NCBI GenBank assembly: GCA_945957385.1
Contig: CAMFKP010000016.1
Location: forward strand, 1 to 61,346
Direction: 5' to 3'
Source: an uncultured Aeromonadaceae bacterium
Lineage (GTDB): Bacteria; Pseudomonadota; Gammaproteobacteria; Enterobacterales; Aeromonadaceae
Length of the DNA stretch: 61,346 bases
The notes under the pieces are model-generated. The model made no database searches. It was not told the origin of the DNA and saw only the letters and a program-made list of their open reading frames with translations. Below, piece by piece: positions 11,427 through 20,402 of this stretch. How positions within the stretch are numbered: position 1 is the first letter of the stretch; the number at the start of each line of letters is the position of its first letter. The position numbers were made by a program, and so were the translations under genes.

Positions 11427-11702
11427 ATGGCGAATCAAGACTTGCTGTACAGCATATTACCGCGACCACCGGTGGCACCTGGCTCCGGGGAATTCGCGCG
11501 TGATATTTCACGTATTCAAAAAGAACCCATCGTCAAAAAAACCGAGGTGCATAAAGATCCGCAAGAAAGAGCGCCCCAAGATGAATATCATCCTAAATCC
11601 CATGATGATACTCACAGCGATGAAAACAGCGAGATGGCGGTCGACGAGGCCGATGTCAGTCAAGATGATCAGGGAAATCCCCACGTCGATCTCTTTGCGT
11701 GA
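11427..11702 (+). CDS. Small acidic protein of unknown function, C-terminus VDLFA
   Basis: I do not recognise this 91-residue protein. After about 30 residues of mixed sequence it becomes very polar and rich in Asp, Glu, His, Lys and Ser, which suggests disorder, and it ends GNPHVDLFA. No signal peptide, membrane segment or cysteine is seen. The ATG at 11427 has AGGAGA six bases upstream; another ATG six bases earlier also follows GGAG, so the start is ambiguous by two residues. It lies just upstream of yoaA, whose own promoter seems to follow it. The ending matches that of the small gene at 14541-14843. Confidence 0.75.
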   Translation: MANQDLLYSILPRPPVAPGSGEFARDISRIQKEPIVKKTEVHKDPQERAPQDEYHPKSHDDTHSDENSEMAVDEADVSQDDQGNPHVDLFA

Positions 11703-11736
11703 GAATGATTTATTTCGCCTTATCGTGGCTTTTCCC

Positions 11737-11742
11737 TATAAT
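11737..11742 (+). promoter_or_regulatory. Perfect -10 box upstream of yoaA
   Basis: TATAAT sits in the gap between the small acidic gene and yoaA; the -35 region 17-18 bases upstream (TTTCGC/TTCGCC) is weak. If used, transcription starts near 11749, which rules out the in-frame TTG at 11742 as the yoaA start. Confidence 0.45.
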
Positions 11743-11783
11743 TGCCGTCTTCGTGTTTTTCCGGTATTCCACCGAGTCTTGAT

Positions 11784-13772
11784 GTGTCGTTGATTAATCC
11801 TGCCTTGACGTCTGCCCCCCATACTGTCGTGGACTGCTTTTTGTCTGATGGCGTATTAGCGCAACACCTGCCCGGTTTTGCCCCACGCGAGCCACAGCGT
11901 TTGATGGCGCAGGCGGTCGATGCAGCGATACAGCAACATAGCCAATTGCTGGTCGAGGCGGGGACAGGTACCGGTAAGACCTATGCCTATCTTGTCCCGG
12001 CGCTGTTGAGTGGCAAACGGGTGATCATCAGTACCGGCTCCAAGGCATTGCAGGAGCAGTTATTCAATCGCGATTTGCCCGCCTTGCTTGGGCCATTGGG
12101 TTTTCATCAACCGATAGCGCTCCTGAAGGGGCGCGCCAATTACTTGTGCCCGGAACGACTGGATCAGCTACTGGCTACCACGACGACCCAAGAGGCCGAG
12201 GTGTTGGCAGATCTGCCGCGGGTGCGCATGTTCGCGATCAGCAGCCAAAACGGCGACGTCGCCGACATTCCCGGCTTGGCAGAGCAGGCGCCGATCCTGC
12301 CGCATATCACCAGTACCAATGACAACTGTCTGGGACGTGATTGTCCGCGTTATGAGGATTGCTATCTGGTCAAAGCCCGGCGCAAGGCGATGGAGGCCCA
12401 GGTGGTGGTCATCAATCACCATCTGTTCTTTGCCGATCTGGTCGTTAAAGATACCGGCTTTGCGGAATTACTTCCCGAAGGGGAGGTTTACATTTTCGAT
12501 GAGGCTCATCAGTTGCCGGATATTGCCAGCGGCTACTTTGGCCAGTCGATTTCGAGTCGGCAAATGCTTGATTTGTGCCGGGATGTCGTGCTGGCACAAC
12601 GCACGGAAGCGGCTGACATGCTGCAGCTGAAGCGGGCGGCCGAAGCCCTGGAATTGGCATGCCGGGAGTTTCGTCTGGTGTTTGGACTTGAACCGGCCCG
12701 CGGTGATTTGCGCGGGTGGCGTGGACAGGCCGTGTATGAACGCGCTTTGATGCGCTTGCAAGATACGCTGAAACTCATGTACGAGGTGCTAAAACTCGCA
12801 TTGGGGCGTAGTGAACGGCTGGATCATGCCTTTGAGCGTATTGCCGAGTATCAAAATACGCTACAACGCGTGGTGAATACTGAAGAGGCCGGTGCCGCAT
12901 ACTGGTTCGATACCAGTCGCCTGCATATCACGCTGAATTTGACACCATTGACGATTGCTGGCCGTTTTCAAGAAGAGGTGTTGCGGGCCAGCAGCAGCTG
13001 GATCTTCACCTCGGCAACATTGACGGTCGACCACTCGTTTGAACACTTTGTTCAACGCATGGGCATCACCCAGGCTCAGCAACTGATTCTGGATAGTCCC
13101 TTTGATTATGCTCGCCAGTCAGTGTTGTGGGTGCCGCGGCAATTGCCGGATACCGCCGATCCCCGCCGCGGCGAACGCCTGGCGTTGCAACTGTTACCGG
13201 TAATGAATACCATCCCGGGCGGTATTTTCTTCCTGTGTACCAGCTATCAAAGCCTAAGGCAGGTTGCGGAGGTATTCAGTCGTGAGCTTGGGCGCCGCAT
13301 CCTGGTTCAAGGTGACGATAACAAACAACGCTTATTGCAAGAGTTTGTCGACAATAGGCGTGCCGTCCTGGTGGCGACCGCTTCATTTTGGGAAGGGGTG
13401 GATGTCCGCGGCGAAGCATTAAGTTGCGTCGTCATTGATAAATTGCCGTTTACCGCACCAGATGATCCCTTGTTAAAAGCACGTATTGATGATTGTCGTC
13501 TGCAGGGGGGAGAACCCTTCAGCCAGTTACAGCTTCCGGATGCGGTCATCAGTCTGAAGCAAGGTGTCGGGCGGCTGATTCGAGATATCAATGATCGCGG
13601 CGTGTTGATTTTATGCGACCCAAGGTTGGTCAATCGACCGTATGGGGCCACGTTCATTCACAGTTTGCCGGCAATGCCACGCACTCGCGACGCGGGCAAG
13701 GTTCACGCATTCTGGACCCAGAGTAATAATTCAGCTGCGGCGCTGCCGCAATTAGATGAGACAGCACAATGA
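11784..13772 (+). CDS. yoaA: YoaA, DinG/XPD-family DNA helicase
   Basis: About 662 residues from a GTG at 11784 (E. coli YoaA 636). This superfamily 2 iron-sulfur helicase has Walker A EAGTGTGKT, DEAH box FDEAHQLPD and the C-terminal helicase motif GVGRLIRD. Four cysteines for a 4Fe-4S cluster are present (NYLCPE, and DNCLGRDCPRYEDC). E. coli YoaA acts in DNA damage tolerance with the chi subunit of the polymerase III holoenzyme. The start is uncertain: GTG 11784 has a weak GAG upstream, and alignment with E. coli begins near LSDGVLAQ. It overlaps tsaB by four bases (ATGA), so the two are probably cotranslated. Confidence 0.93.
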   Translation: MSLINPALTSAPHTVVDCFLSDGVLAQHLPGFAPREPQRLMAQAVDAAIQQHSQLLVEAGTGTGKTYAYLVPALLSGKRVIISTGSKALQEQLFNRDLPALLGPLGFHQPIALLKGRANYLCPERLDQLLATTTTQEAEVLADLPRVRMFAISSQNGDVADIPGLAEQAPILPHITSTNDNCLGRDCPRYEDCYLVKARRKAMEAQVVVINHHLFFADLVVKDTGFAELLPEGEVYIFDEAHQLPDIASGYFGQSISSRQMLDLCRDVVLAQRTEAADMLQLKRAAEALELACREFRLVFGLEPARGDLRGWRGQAVYERALMRLQDTLKLMYEVLKLALGRSERLDHAFERIAEYQNTLQRVVNTEEAGAAYWFDTSRLHITLNLTPLTIAGRFQEEVLRASSSWIFTSATLTVDHSFEHFVQRMGITQAQQLILDSPFDYARQSVLWVPRQLPDTADPRRGERLALQLLPVMNTIPGGIFFLCTSYQSLRQVAEVFSRELGRRILVQGDDNKQRLLQEFVDNRRAVLVATASFWEGVDVRGEALSCVVIDKLPFTAPDDPLLKARIDDCRLQGGEPFSQLQLPDAVISLKQGVGRLIRDINDRGVLILCDPRLVNRPYGATFIHSLPAMPRTRDAGKVHAFWTQSNNSAAALPQLDETAQ

Positions 13773-14482
13773 CAAATGCCACCATCCTGGCCATTGATAC
13801 CGCCACCGAGGCCTGTTCTGCCGCTTTGACCTACCAGGGCAAGACGTACCTGCGTTATGACGTCGCCCCACAGGCGCACACTCGCTTGATAATGCCCATG
13901 TGTGAAGCGTTGTTACTTGAGGCCGGGTGTCAATTGTCTGATCTGGATGCCATTGCCTTTGGGCGTGGTCCGGGCTCCTTTACCGGCGTGCGTATCGGTA
14001 TTGGCATCGCTCAGGGGTTGGCTCTGGGCGCTGGCGTCCCTTTGATCCCGGTCTCGAATCTGCAAGCGCTGGCGGCAGGGAGTGTTCGGCGTCACCAGGC
14101 CAGTGCGGTTTTTACTGCAATTGATGCACGCATGGGCGAAGTCTATTTTGCCGTGTGGCGATGGACCCCAGCAGGCTGGGAGTCACTGAGCGAGGAGGCG
14201 GTTTTACCACCGGAAGAGGCGACTTTGCGCTTGCAACGGCTGTGTGAGCAAGAGCCGCAGTCAAACTGGTATGCAGTAGGCACGGGGTTTACCGCCTACC
14301 CAGCCTTACTTAGCGGACAGGACGGCATCACGCTAGATGACGTCAGTCTGCCCAGTGCCGAAGATTTTTTACTGTTCGCCCAACAGTGTGTTGTCGCCGG
14401 TGCCGTCGTGGCGCCACAGCTGGCGACGCCCGTTTATTTACGTGATAACGTCGCTTGGAAAAAACTGCCTGGTCGCGAATAA
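13769..14482 (+). CDS. tsaB: tRNA t6A biosynthesis protein TsaB
   Basis: A 237-residue ASKHA-fold protein (E. coli YeaZ/TsaB 231). The N-terminus ILAIDTATEACS and the block GRGPGSFTGVRIG are diagnostic. TsaB is the dimerisation partner of TsaD in the complex that installs threonylcarbamoyl on A37 of ANN-decoding tRNAs, an essential step. The start ATG overlaps the yoaA stop, an arrangement shared with other gammaproteobacteria. Confidence 0.96.
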   Translation: MTNATILAIDTATEACSAALTYQGKTYLRYDVAPQAHTRLIMPMCEALLLEAGCQLSDLDAIAFGRGPGSFTGVRIGIGIAQGLALGAGVPLIPVSNLQALAAGSVRRHQASAVFTAIDARMGEVYFAVWRWTPAGWESLSEEAVLPPEEATLRLQRLCEQEPQSNWYAVGTGFTAYPALLSGQDGITLDDVSLPSAEDFLLFAQQCVVAGAVVAPQLATPVYLRDNVAWKKLPGRE

Positions 14483-14540
14483 TTAGCAAGATAGGCGCAA
14501 TCATGTTTGCGTTTGCATTCTAACTGTCAGAGGTCAGACC

Positions 14541-14843
14541 ATGGAGATGTCCGGCATTCAGATGACACCCCAGACACTGGCATCAGTCAATGCCAGTGTC
14601 GCGTTACCGTCCGCAACAATCACATCGGCTACGGCTCGTCCCGCCTCATCTGAGCAGCACTCTGCTACTTCCCGGGCGGACGTCGTTCAAGTGGATGCGG
14701 CGGCCACGGAGGAAGCGGAACGCTTGAGTTATGATCAGCCGGACGGTCGACAAGGGCGGGCGGTCTATGCCTATCAGTCCGTTTCGATGCAGCCCAGAAG
14801 GGAAGCCTTACAGCAGATGCTCAAGGTCGACCTGTATGCTTGA
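14541..14843 (+). CDS. Small protein of unknown function, C-terminus VDLYA
   Basis: A 100-residue protein I do not recognise by function. It is Ser/Thr/Ala-rich and low in hydrophobic residues over the first 60 positions, then more conserved-looking (GRAVYAYQSV), and it ends MLKVDLYA. The ATG follows AGAGG with seven bases spacing. Its stop overlaps the slp start by eight bases, so the two are coupled. No signal peptide is seen. The last five residues nearly repeat the VDLFA ending of the protein at 11427-11702. Confidence 0.75.
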   Translation: MEMSGIQMTPQTLASVNASVALPSATITSATARPASSEQHSATSRADVVQVDAAATEEAERLSYDQPDGRQGRAVYAYQSVSMQPRREALQQMLKVDLYA

Positions 14844-15360
14844 GCGCCAGCCTGGTGCGGCTATCTCTGTATTCATGCTCATCGGGATGATGGGACTGTT
14901 AGCGGCTTGTTCATCTGTTCCTGCAGAGCTGAGTTATTCGCCTGAGTCAGATCTCATTCCCTATTCCCATACCCTGGTGACCAATCCGCAGTTGATTGGC
15001 AAGCCCGTGCGCTGGAGCGGCTTAATAGCCAATACCCGGATTTTGGCCAATACCACTGAGATTGAAGTGGTATATCTGAATCTGCGCAGCAATGGATTAC
15101 CGGAACAGCAAGAACAGAGCCCAGGGCGTTTTTTGGTTAAAGTCGCTGGTTTTCTTGATCCCCAGCTCTATGCACCAGGACGCAGTATTAGTGTGTTGGG
15201 TCAGTTGCAACAGAGCCAAACAGGACACATCGGTGGGCATGAATATATTTTCCCCGTGCTCAGAGCAGAACAATATCGGCTTTGGCCTAAGCAAAAAGAA
15301 ATAGAAATTCGCTATGTGCATGATCCGCTTGATGATTTAATGTGGACTCGGCCTAGGTAA
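14836..15360 (+). CDS. slp: Slp-family outer membrane lipoprotein
   Basis: A 174-residue lipoprotein with lipobox LLAAC and acylated Cys25; Ser at +2 predicts outer membrane sorting. The body (LIGKPVRWSGLIA, VVYLNLRSNG, DPQLYAPGR) matches the Slp family (E. coli Slp, 188 residues, starvation and stationary-phase inducible). Its exact role is not settled. The ATG at 14836 was chosen because the lipoprotein signal starts there and AAGG lies upstream; longer in-frame starts lack a sensible signal peptide. It overlaps the preceding small gene. Confidence 0.88.
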   Translation: MLERQPGAAISVFMLIGMMGLLAACSSVPAELSYSPESDLIPYSHTLVTNPQLIGKPVRWSGLIANTRILANTTEIEVVYLNLRSNGLPEQQEQSPGRFLVKVAGFLDPQLYAPGRSISVLGQLQQSQTGHIGGHEYIFPVLRAEQYRLWPKQKEIEIRYVHDPLDDLMWTRPR

Positions 15361-15587
15361 CCTCGTCACTCACTCTATTCCCTTCGACCCCCGCTCTTAT
15401 TTCCTGATTGGTTAAATATTGCGCTAGCACAACAATAATATCCCGCAACAAATTTTAACTAATTGGCAACGCACGCATCACAATACGAGAAAAGACTCAC
15501 AATTTATACACGTTTAATAGCCTATAGTAATAACGCGTTTGTAACGAAGCACGTCTCTGTTATTGGGCTTGGTGTAAGGAATTGTCT
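15361..15587 (+). promoter_or_regulatory. nuo operon upstream region
   Basis: This AT-rich 227-base gap precedes a 14.8-kb operon and must hold its main promoter. A TATAGT at 15523-15528 is a possible -10 box without a convincing -35. I could not place Fnr, ArcA or NarL sites with confidence. TAAGGA at 15575-15580 is the nuoA ribosome binding site. Confidence 0.4.
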
Positions 15588-15998
15588 ATGTCTACCGCCA
15601 TCTCGGCACAACATTGGGCATTTGGAATTTATTTCATCGTCGGCATCAGCATATGCCTGGCAATGATCGGTATTGCTGCTTTGCTTGGCGGTCGGGCATT
15701 CGGTCGAGCGAAAGGAAAACCTTTTGAATCAGGAGTCGACTCTGTAGGCTCAGCTCGCTTGCGCTTTTCTGCCAAATTCTATCTTGTCGCCATGTTCTTC
15801 GTCATTTTTGATGTGGAAGCCCTTTATCTGTTTGCCTGGTCGGTCTCGGTTAGGGAAAACGGTTGGATCGGTTTTATTGAAGCGAGCATTTTTATTGTCC
15901 TGCTTTTGGTTGGTTTGATTTATCTGTGGCGTATTGGTGCGTTGGATTGGGCGCCAGTCAAAAAATTGGATAACACCCAAGGCGGCCATCGCCATTGA
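15588..15998 (+). CDS. nuoA: NADH-quinone oxidoreductase subunit A
   Basis: A 136-residue membrane-arm subunit of complex I with three transmembrane segments. The conserved loop [20 protein letters not shown] and the following [14 protein letters not shown] are signature regions near the quinone cavity. ATG 15588 has TAAGGA seven bases upstream; a TTG six bases earlier is too close to that site. It is the first gene of a full nuoA-N operon. Confidence 0.97.
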   Translation: MSTAISAQHWAFGIYFIVGISICLAMIGIAALLGGRAFGRAKGKPFESGVDSVGSARLRFSAKFYLVAMFFVIFDVEALYLFAWSVSVRENGWIGFIEASIFIVLLLVGLIYLWRIGALDWAPVKKLDNTQGGHRH

Positions 15999-16017
15999 AC
16001 TGTGAGGCAATAATCCG

Positions 16018-16692
16018 ATGAAGTATTCATTGACCCGAATCGATGCTGACAGGCTACCAGAGCAATATCCCCTGGAGCGTCCTGAAACAGTGGATGATCC
16101 ATTACTGCAGCAGGCAGAGCGTGGCATTTTGATGGGCAAAGTCGAAGAGGTGCTGCACAACGCAGTAAATTGGGGCCGGAAAAATTCGCTTTGGCCTTAC
16201 AACTTCGGTATTTCATGTTGCTACGTCGAAATGACGACCGCTTTTACCGCTCCACATGATGTTGCACGCTTCGGTGCCGAAGTGATCCGGGCATCACCCC
16301 GTCAAGCCGACTTTATGGTCATTGCAGGCACGCCCTTTATCAAAATGGCTCCCGTTATCCAGCGTCTGTATGAACAGATGCTGGAGCCAAAATGGGTAAT
16401 TTCAATGGGCGCCTGTGCTAATTCGGGTGGCATGTATGACATTTATTCGGTCGTACAGGGTGTGGATAAATTTTTGCCTGTCGATGTTTATATTCCCGGT
16501 TGCCCTCCGCGGCCTGAGGCTTTTTTACAGGCATTGATGTTATTGCAGGATTCCATTGGTAAAGAGCGTCGCCCTTTATCATGGGTCGTTGGCGATCAGG
16601 GAATATATCGTCCACAGATGGATTCGGAGCGTGAACGTAAACGTGGCGAGCGTATTGCGGTAACGAATCTGCGTACTCCGGATGAAATCTAG
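16018..16692 (+). CDS. nuoB: NADH-quinone oxidoreductase subunit B
   Basis: A 224-residue subunit carrying cluster N2, the last iron-sulfur centre before quinone. The four ligands are the tandem pair in [15 protein letters not shown] and PGCPPRP. Close to E. coli NuoB (220) along its length, including the C-terminus TNLRTPDEI. It sits in the peripheral arm at the membrane interface. Confidence 0.98.
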   Translation: MKYSLTRIDADRLPEQYPLERPETVDDPLLQQAERGILMGKVEEVLHNAVNWGRKNSLWPYNFGISCCYVEMTTAFTAPHDVARFGAEVIRASPRQADFMVIAGTPFIKMAPVIQRLYEQMLEPKWVISMGACANSGGMYDIYSVVQGVDKFLPVDVYIPGCPPRPEAFLQALMLLQDSIGKERRPLSWVVGDQGIYRPQMDSERERKRGERIAVTNLRTPDEI

Positions 16693-16702
16693 GACTCTCA
16701 TC

Positions 16703-18508
16703 ATGCAATTGACTTCCCAATTCCCGATTAACCCAGCGATGCAAGATTGGCGTCCGGATAATTTTCAACACGCCGAAGTAGTGATCGAATTACAGGCACG
16801 TTTTGGTACTCATGCTCTGTGTTTGCAAACAACAAGAACCGGAATTCCGGTGATTTGGATTGAGCGTGACAAAATAATCGAAGCCTTACGTTTTTTGCAT
16901 AAAGTGCCACGCCCTTACACGATGTTATTTGATTTGCACGCCGTGGATGAGCGGTTGCGCAGTCATCGAGAAGGCCTCCCTCTGGCCGACTTCACTGTTT
17001 TCTATCATCTGCTATCAATTGAGCGAAATAGCGACGTTATCCTGAAAGTGGCGCTCTCTGAGGCCGATCTCAGACTGCCAACCGCCACAACGGTTTATGC
17101 CAATGCCAACTGGTATGAACGTGAAGTGTGGGATTTGTTCGGGATCCGCTTCGAGGGGCATCCCCACCTGACTCGCATCATGATGCCCAAAAGTTGGCAA
17201 GGGCATCCGCTACGCAAAGATTATCCCGCGCGCGCGACGGAATTTGATCCCTTTATGCTCGACGTGGCCAAGCAGGACATGGAGCAGGAGGGGCTAAAGT
17301 TCAAGCCTGAGGAGTGGGGGCTGAGCCGCGGGAATGACAGTGAAGACTTCATGTTTTTGAACCTTGGCCCCAATCACCCCTCCGCCCATGGCGCATTTCG
17401 TATTGTGCTCCAGCTAGATGGTGAAGAGGTTCGCGATTGCGTTCCCGACATTGGTTATCACCACCGCGGTGCCGAGAAAATGGGGGAGCGCCAGTCATGG
17501 CATAGCTATATACCGTATACCGATCGGGTGGAGTACCTCGGTGGTGTCATGAACAATCTGCCGTATGTGCTCGCGGTAGAAAAACTGGCTGGAATCAAGG
17601 TTCCTCCCCGCGTTGAATATATTCGCGTGATGATGGCCGAATTATTTCGAATCAATAGCCATCTGCTGTTTTTGGGAACTTACATTCAGGACGTCGGCGC
17701 CATGACGCCGGTTTTTTATGCATTTACTGATCGGCAAAAAATTTACACCATCATCGAAGCCATAACGGGGGCGCGGATGCACCCAGCCTGGTTCCGTATT
17801 GGCGGTGTAGCCCATGATCTGCCTCAAGGTTGGCAGCGCCTAGTCAAAGAAAACTTACTGGACTGGCTCCCAACCCGTCTCAATGAATACGTCAAGGCTG
17901 CGATGAAAAACAGCATTCTGGTGGGGCGCACCCGAGGGGTTGCAGCGTACTCCACAGAAGATGCATTGCGTTGGGGGGTCACGGGGGCGGGGTTGCGTGC
18001 CACTGGCTTGAACTTCGACTTGCGTAAGTGGCGCCCGTATTCTGGCTATGAGAATTTTGATTTTGATGTGCCTGTTGGTTCGAACGGCGATGCCTATGAC
18101 AGAGCCATGGTTCGCGTCGAAGAGATCCGGCAAAGCTTACGTATCATCGAACAGTGCATGCATAACATGCCACAAGGGCCATTTAAAGCCGATCACCCCT
18201 TAACGACTCCCCCCCCCAAAGAGCGCACGCTGCAGCATATCGAAACGCTGATTAATCACTTTTTGCAAGTGTCATGGGGCCCCGTGATGCCCGCCGGCGA
18301 GTCACTACAGATGATTGAGGCCACTAAAGGAGCCAATAGTTATTACCTGACGAGTGATGGCAGCACTATGAGTTATCGCACCCGGATCCGGACTCCGAGT
18401 TTTGCTCATCTGCAACAGATCCCTTCGGTGATCCGCGGCAGCATGGTCTCGGATTTGATCGTCTATCTGGGGAGTATTGATTTTGTTATGTCGGATGTGG
18501 ATCGCTAA
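16703..18508 (+). CDS. nuoC: NADH-quinone oxidoreductase subunits C and D, fused
   Basis: A 601-residue fusion of the 30-kDa (NuoC, residues about 1-185) and 49-kDa (NuoD, about 210-601) subunits, as in E. coli (600). NuoD has the quinone-site histidine region [13 protein letters not shown] and the C-terminal [13 protein letters not shown] chose ATG 16703 (AGGA nine bases upstream) over one overlapping nuoB. A run of nine C bases at 18209-18217 encodes consecutive prolines (TTPPPKERT), an unusual homopolymer for an essential-type gene; the frame stays open. Confidence 0.97.
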   Translation: MQLTSQFPINPAMQDWRPDNFQHAEVVIELQARFGTHALCLQTTRTGIPVIWIERDKIIEALRFLHKVPRPYTMLFDLHAVDERLRSHREGLPLADFTVFYHLLSIERNSDVILKVALSEADLRLPTATTVYANANWYEREVWDLFGIRFEGHPHLTRIMMPKSWQGHPLRKDYPARATEFDPFMLDVAKQDMEQEGLKFKPEEWGLSRGNDSEDFMFLNLGPNHPSAHGAFRIVLQLDGEEVRDCVPDIGYHHRGAEKMGERQSWHSYIPYTDRVEYLGGVMNNLPYVLAVEKLAGIKVPPRVEYIRVMMAELFRINSHLLFLGTYIQDVGAMTPVFYAFTDRQKIYTIIEAITGARMHPAWFRIGGVAHDLPQGWQRLVKENLLDWLPTRLNEYVKAAMKNSILVGRTRGVAAYSTEDALRWGVTGAGLRATGLNFDLRKWRPYSGYENFDFDVPVGSNGDAYDRAMVRVEEIRQSLRIIEQCMHNMPQGPFKADHPLTTPPPKERTLQHIETLINHFLQVSWGPVMPAGESLQMIEATKGANSYYLTSDGSTMSYRTRIRTPSFAHLQQIPSVIRGSMVSDLIVYLGSIDFVMSDVDR

Positions 18509-18510
18509 TC

Positions 18511-19053
18511 ATGAGCCATGAATGTCAATGTCATAACGGTGGTTGTTCTTCACCTGTAGCAGAGGGGCCATTCCTACTGACGCCGCAGGAACGTGATGCC
18601 ATCGAACACGAAAAACATCATTACGAGGACGCTCGGGCAGCCTCTATCGAGGCATTGAAAATCGTTCAAAAACAGCGAGGCTGGGTACCCGATGGTGCGA
18701 TCCCGGCCATAGCCGAAATACTGAATATTGCTGATAGCGATGTCGAAGGGGTCGCTACCTTTTACAGCCAGATTTTTCGCCAGCCGGTTGGTCGGCATGT
18801 GATTCGACTTTGCGACAGTGTGGTGTGCTTTATTACGGGTTATCAGTCAGTACTCAGCGCCTTGCAGGATCAGTTGGGCATCGGACTTGGTGAGACGACG
18901 ACAGATGGCCGTTTTACGCTGCTACCTGTGTGTTGTCTAGGCAACTGCGATAAGGGGCCAACACTGATGATTGATAACGACACCCATGCCTTTGGCGCTG
19001 GTGATTCGTTGACACAAGATCAGTTAACACAACTGTTGGAGCGCTATCCATGA
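18511..19053 (+). CDS. nuoE: NADH-quinone oxidoreductase subunit E
   Basis: A 180-residue thioredoxin-like subunit with the N1a 2Fe-2S cluster: LCDSVVC and CCLGNC give the four ligands. It is 14 residues longer than the 166-residue E. coli protein; the additional sequence is at both ends, and the N-terminus is Cys/His-rich ([14 protein letters not shown]), with three further cysteines outside the known cluster site. It ends four bases inside nuoF. Confidence 0.96.
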   Translation: MSHECQCHNGGCSSPVAEGPFLLTPQERDAIEHEKHHYEDARAASIEALKIVQKQRGWVPDGAIPAIAEILNIADSDVEGVATFYSQIFRQPVGRHVIRLCDSVVCFITGYQSVLSALQDQLGIGLGETTTDGRFTLLPVCCLGNCDKGPTLMIDNDTHAFGAGDSLTQDQLTQLLERYP

Positions 19054-20387
19054 TTGTGACTTCTGAAACGCACCCGCTGACATGGCGTTTACGCCCAGAT
19101 CGCGCTCCAGTCTGGATGGATGAATATCGTAGTAAGCAAGGTTATGACGCCGTTACCCGTACCGTCGGCAAATTGTCTCCGACAGAGGTAACCACTCTGG
19201 TAAAAGATGCCGGATTGCGAGGGCGAGGGGGCGCAGGTTTTCCTACTGGGGTGAAATGGAGCCTGATGCCGATGGATCCGCGCTTTGATCGCAAGTATCT
19301 GTTGTGCAATGCCGACGAAATGGAACCAGGGACTTACAAGGATCGGCTGCTGATGGAGCAGCTGCCTCATCAGTTGATTGAAGGCATGATCCTGGCGGCT
19401 TGGGCACTGCAAACCTACCGCGGTTATATTTTCTTGCGCGGTGAATATGTGGTTGCCGCCGACAATCTGCGCAAAGCCATTATGGAGGCAACCGCGGCCG
19501 GGCTGCTTGGCAAGAACATCCTCGGCTCTGGATTTGATTTTGAGCTGGTCGTACATACCGGTGCTGGACGCTATATCTGCGGTGAAGAGACCGCACTTAT
19601 CAACTCGTTGGAAGGCCGGCGAGCCAATCCGCGCGCTAAACCGCCATTTCCTGCGCTGGTTGGTGCCTGGGGTAAACCCACGTGTGTTAATAACGTGGAA
19701 ACGCTCAACAATATCCCCGGCATCGTTTTGCATGGTGTGGCTTGGTATCAGGGGCTCAATCAGGGCAAAAGCAAGGATCATGGTACCAAGTTGATGGGCT
19801 TTTCCGGCCGTGTCAAAAATCCTGGGTTATGGGAGCTCCCCTTTGGCACAACCGCGCGGGAGATCCTCGAGGAATACGCCGGTGGTATGCAGTCCGGCTA
19901 TAAGTTCAAGGCTTGGCAACCCGGTGGTGCAGGGACCGATTTTTTGACTGAGCAGCATCTGGATTTGGCCATGGACTTTGATTCCATCGCCAAGGCTGGA
20001 AGTCGCTTGGGTACGGCTCTGGCTATGGCCGTGGATCACAAAGTGAACATGGTGTCTCTGACGCGCAATCTCGAAGAGTTTTTTGCTAGAGAGTCTTGTG
20101 GATGGTGTACGCCGTGTCGTGACGGCTTGCCATGGAGCGTCAAAATCCTGCGTGCACTGGAGCAAGGTAGAGGCCAAGTGGGAGATATCGAAGCGCTGGA
20201 GCAATTATGCGTGAATCTTGGTCCAGGAAAAACATTCTGTGCTCACGCACCTGGTGCCGTTGAGCCGTTGCAAAGTGCATTGCACTATTTTCGCGACGAG
20301 TTCGAGGCCGGAATCAGCCAAGTCCAGATGGATAATCGCCGCGATATTGTCGGTATTCAGCCCAATTTACTGGAACAACGTTGGTAA
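19050..20387 (+). CDS. nuoF: NADH-quinone oxidoreductase subunit F
   Basis: The NADH-binding, FMN-containing subunit; 445 residues, the same as E. coli. [13 protein letters not shown] is the FMN/NADH motif; cluster N3 ligands are in ESCGWCTPC and further downstream in FCAHA. It overlaps nuoE by four bases (ATGA). Confidence 0.98.
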   Translation: MIVTSETHPLTWRLRPDRAPVWMDEYRSKQGYDAVTRTVGKLSPTEVTTLVKDAGLRGRGGAGFPTGVKWSLMPMDPRFDRKYLLCNADEMEPGTYKDRLLMEQLPHQLIEGMILAAWALQTYRGYIFLRGEYVVAADNLRKAIMEATAAGLLGKNILGSGFDFELVVHTGAGRYICGEETALINSLEGRRANPRAKPPFPALVGAWGKPTCVNNVETLNNIPGIVLHGVAWYQGLNQGKSKDHGTKLMGFSGRVKNPGLWELPFGTTAREILEEYAGGMQSGYKFKAWQPGGAGTDFLTEQHLDLAMDFDSIAKAGSRLGTALAMAVDHKVNMVSLTRNLEEFFARESCGWCTPCRDGLPWSVKILRALEQGRGQVGDIEALEQLCVNLGPGKTFCAHAPGAVEPLQSALHYFRDEFEAGISQVQMDNRRDIVGIQPNLLEQRW

Positions 20388-20402
20388 CAAGGATTTGAAT
20401 GT

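Noticed and set aside
19089..19781. A 230-codon open frame on the minus strand inside nuoF
   Set aside because: nuoF is certain by family match; the opposite frame has no family features.
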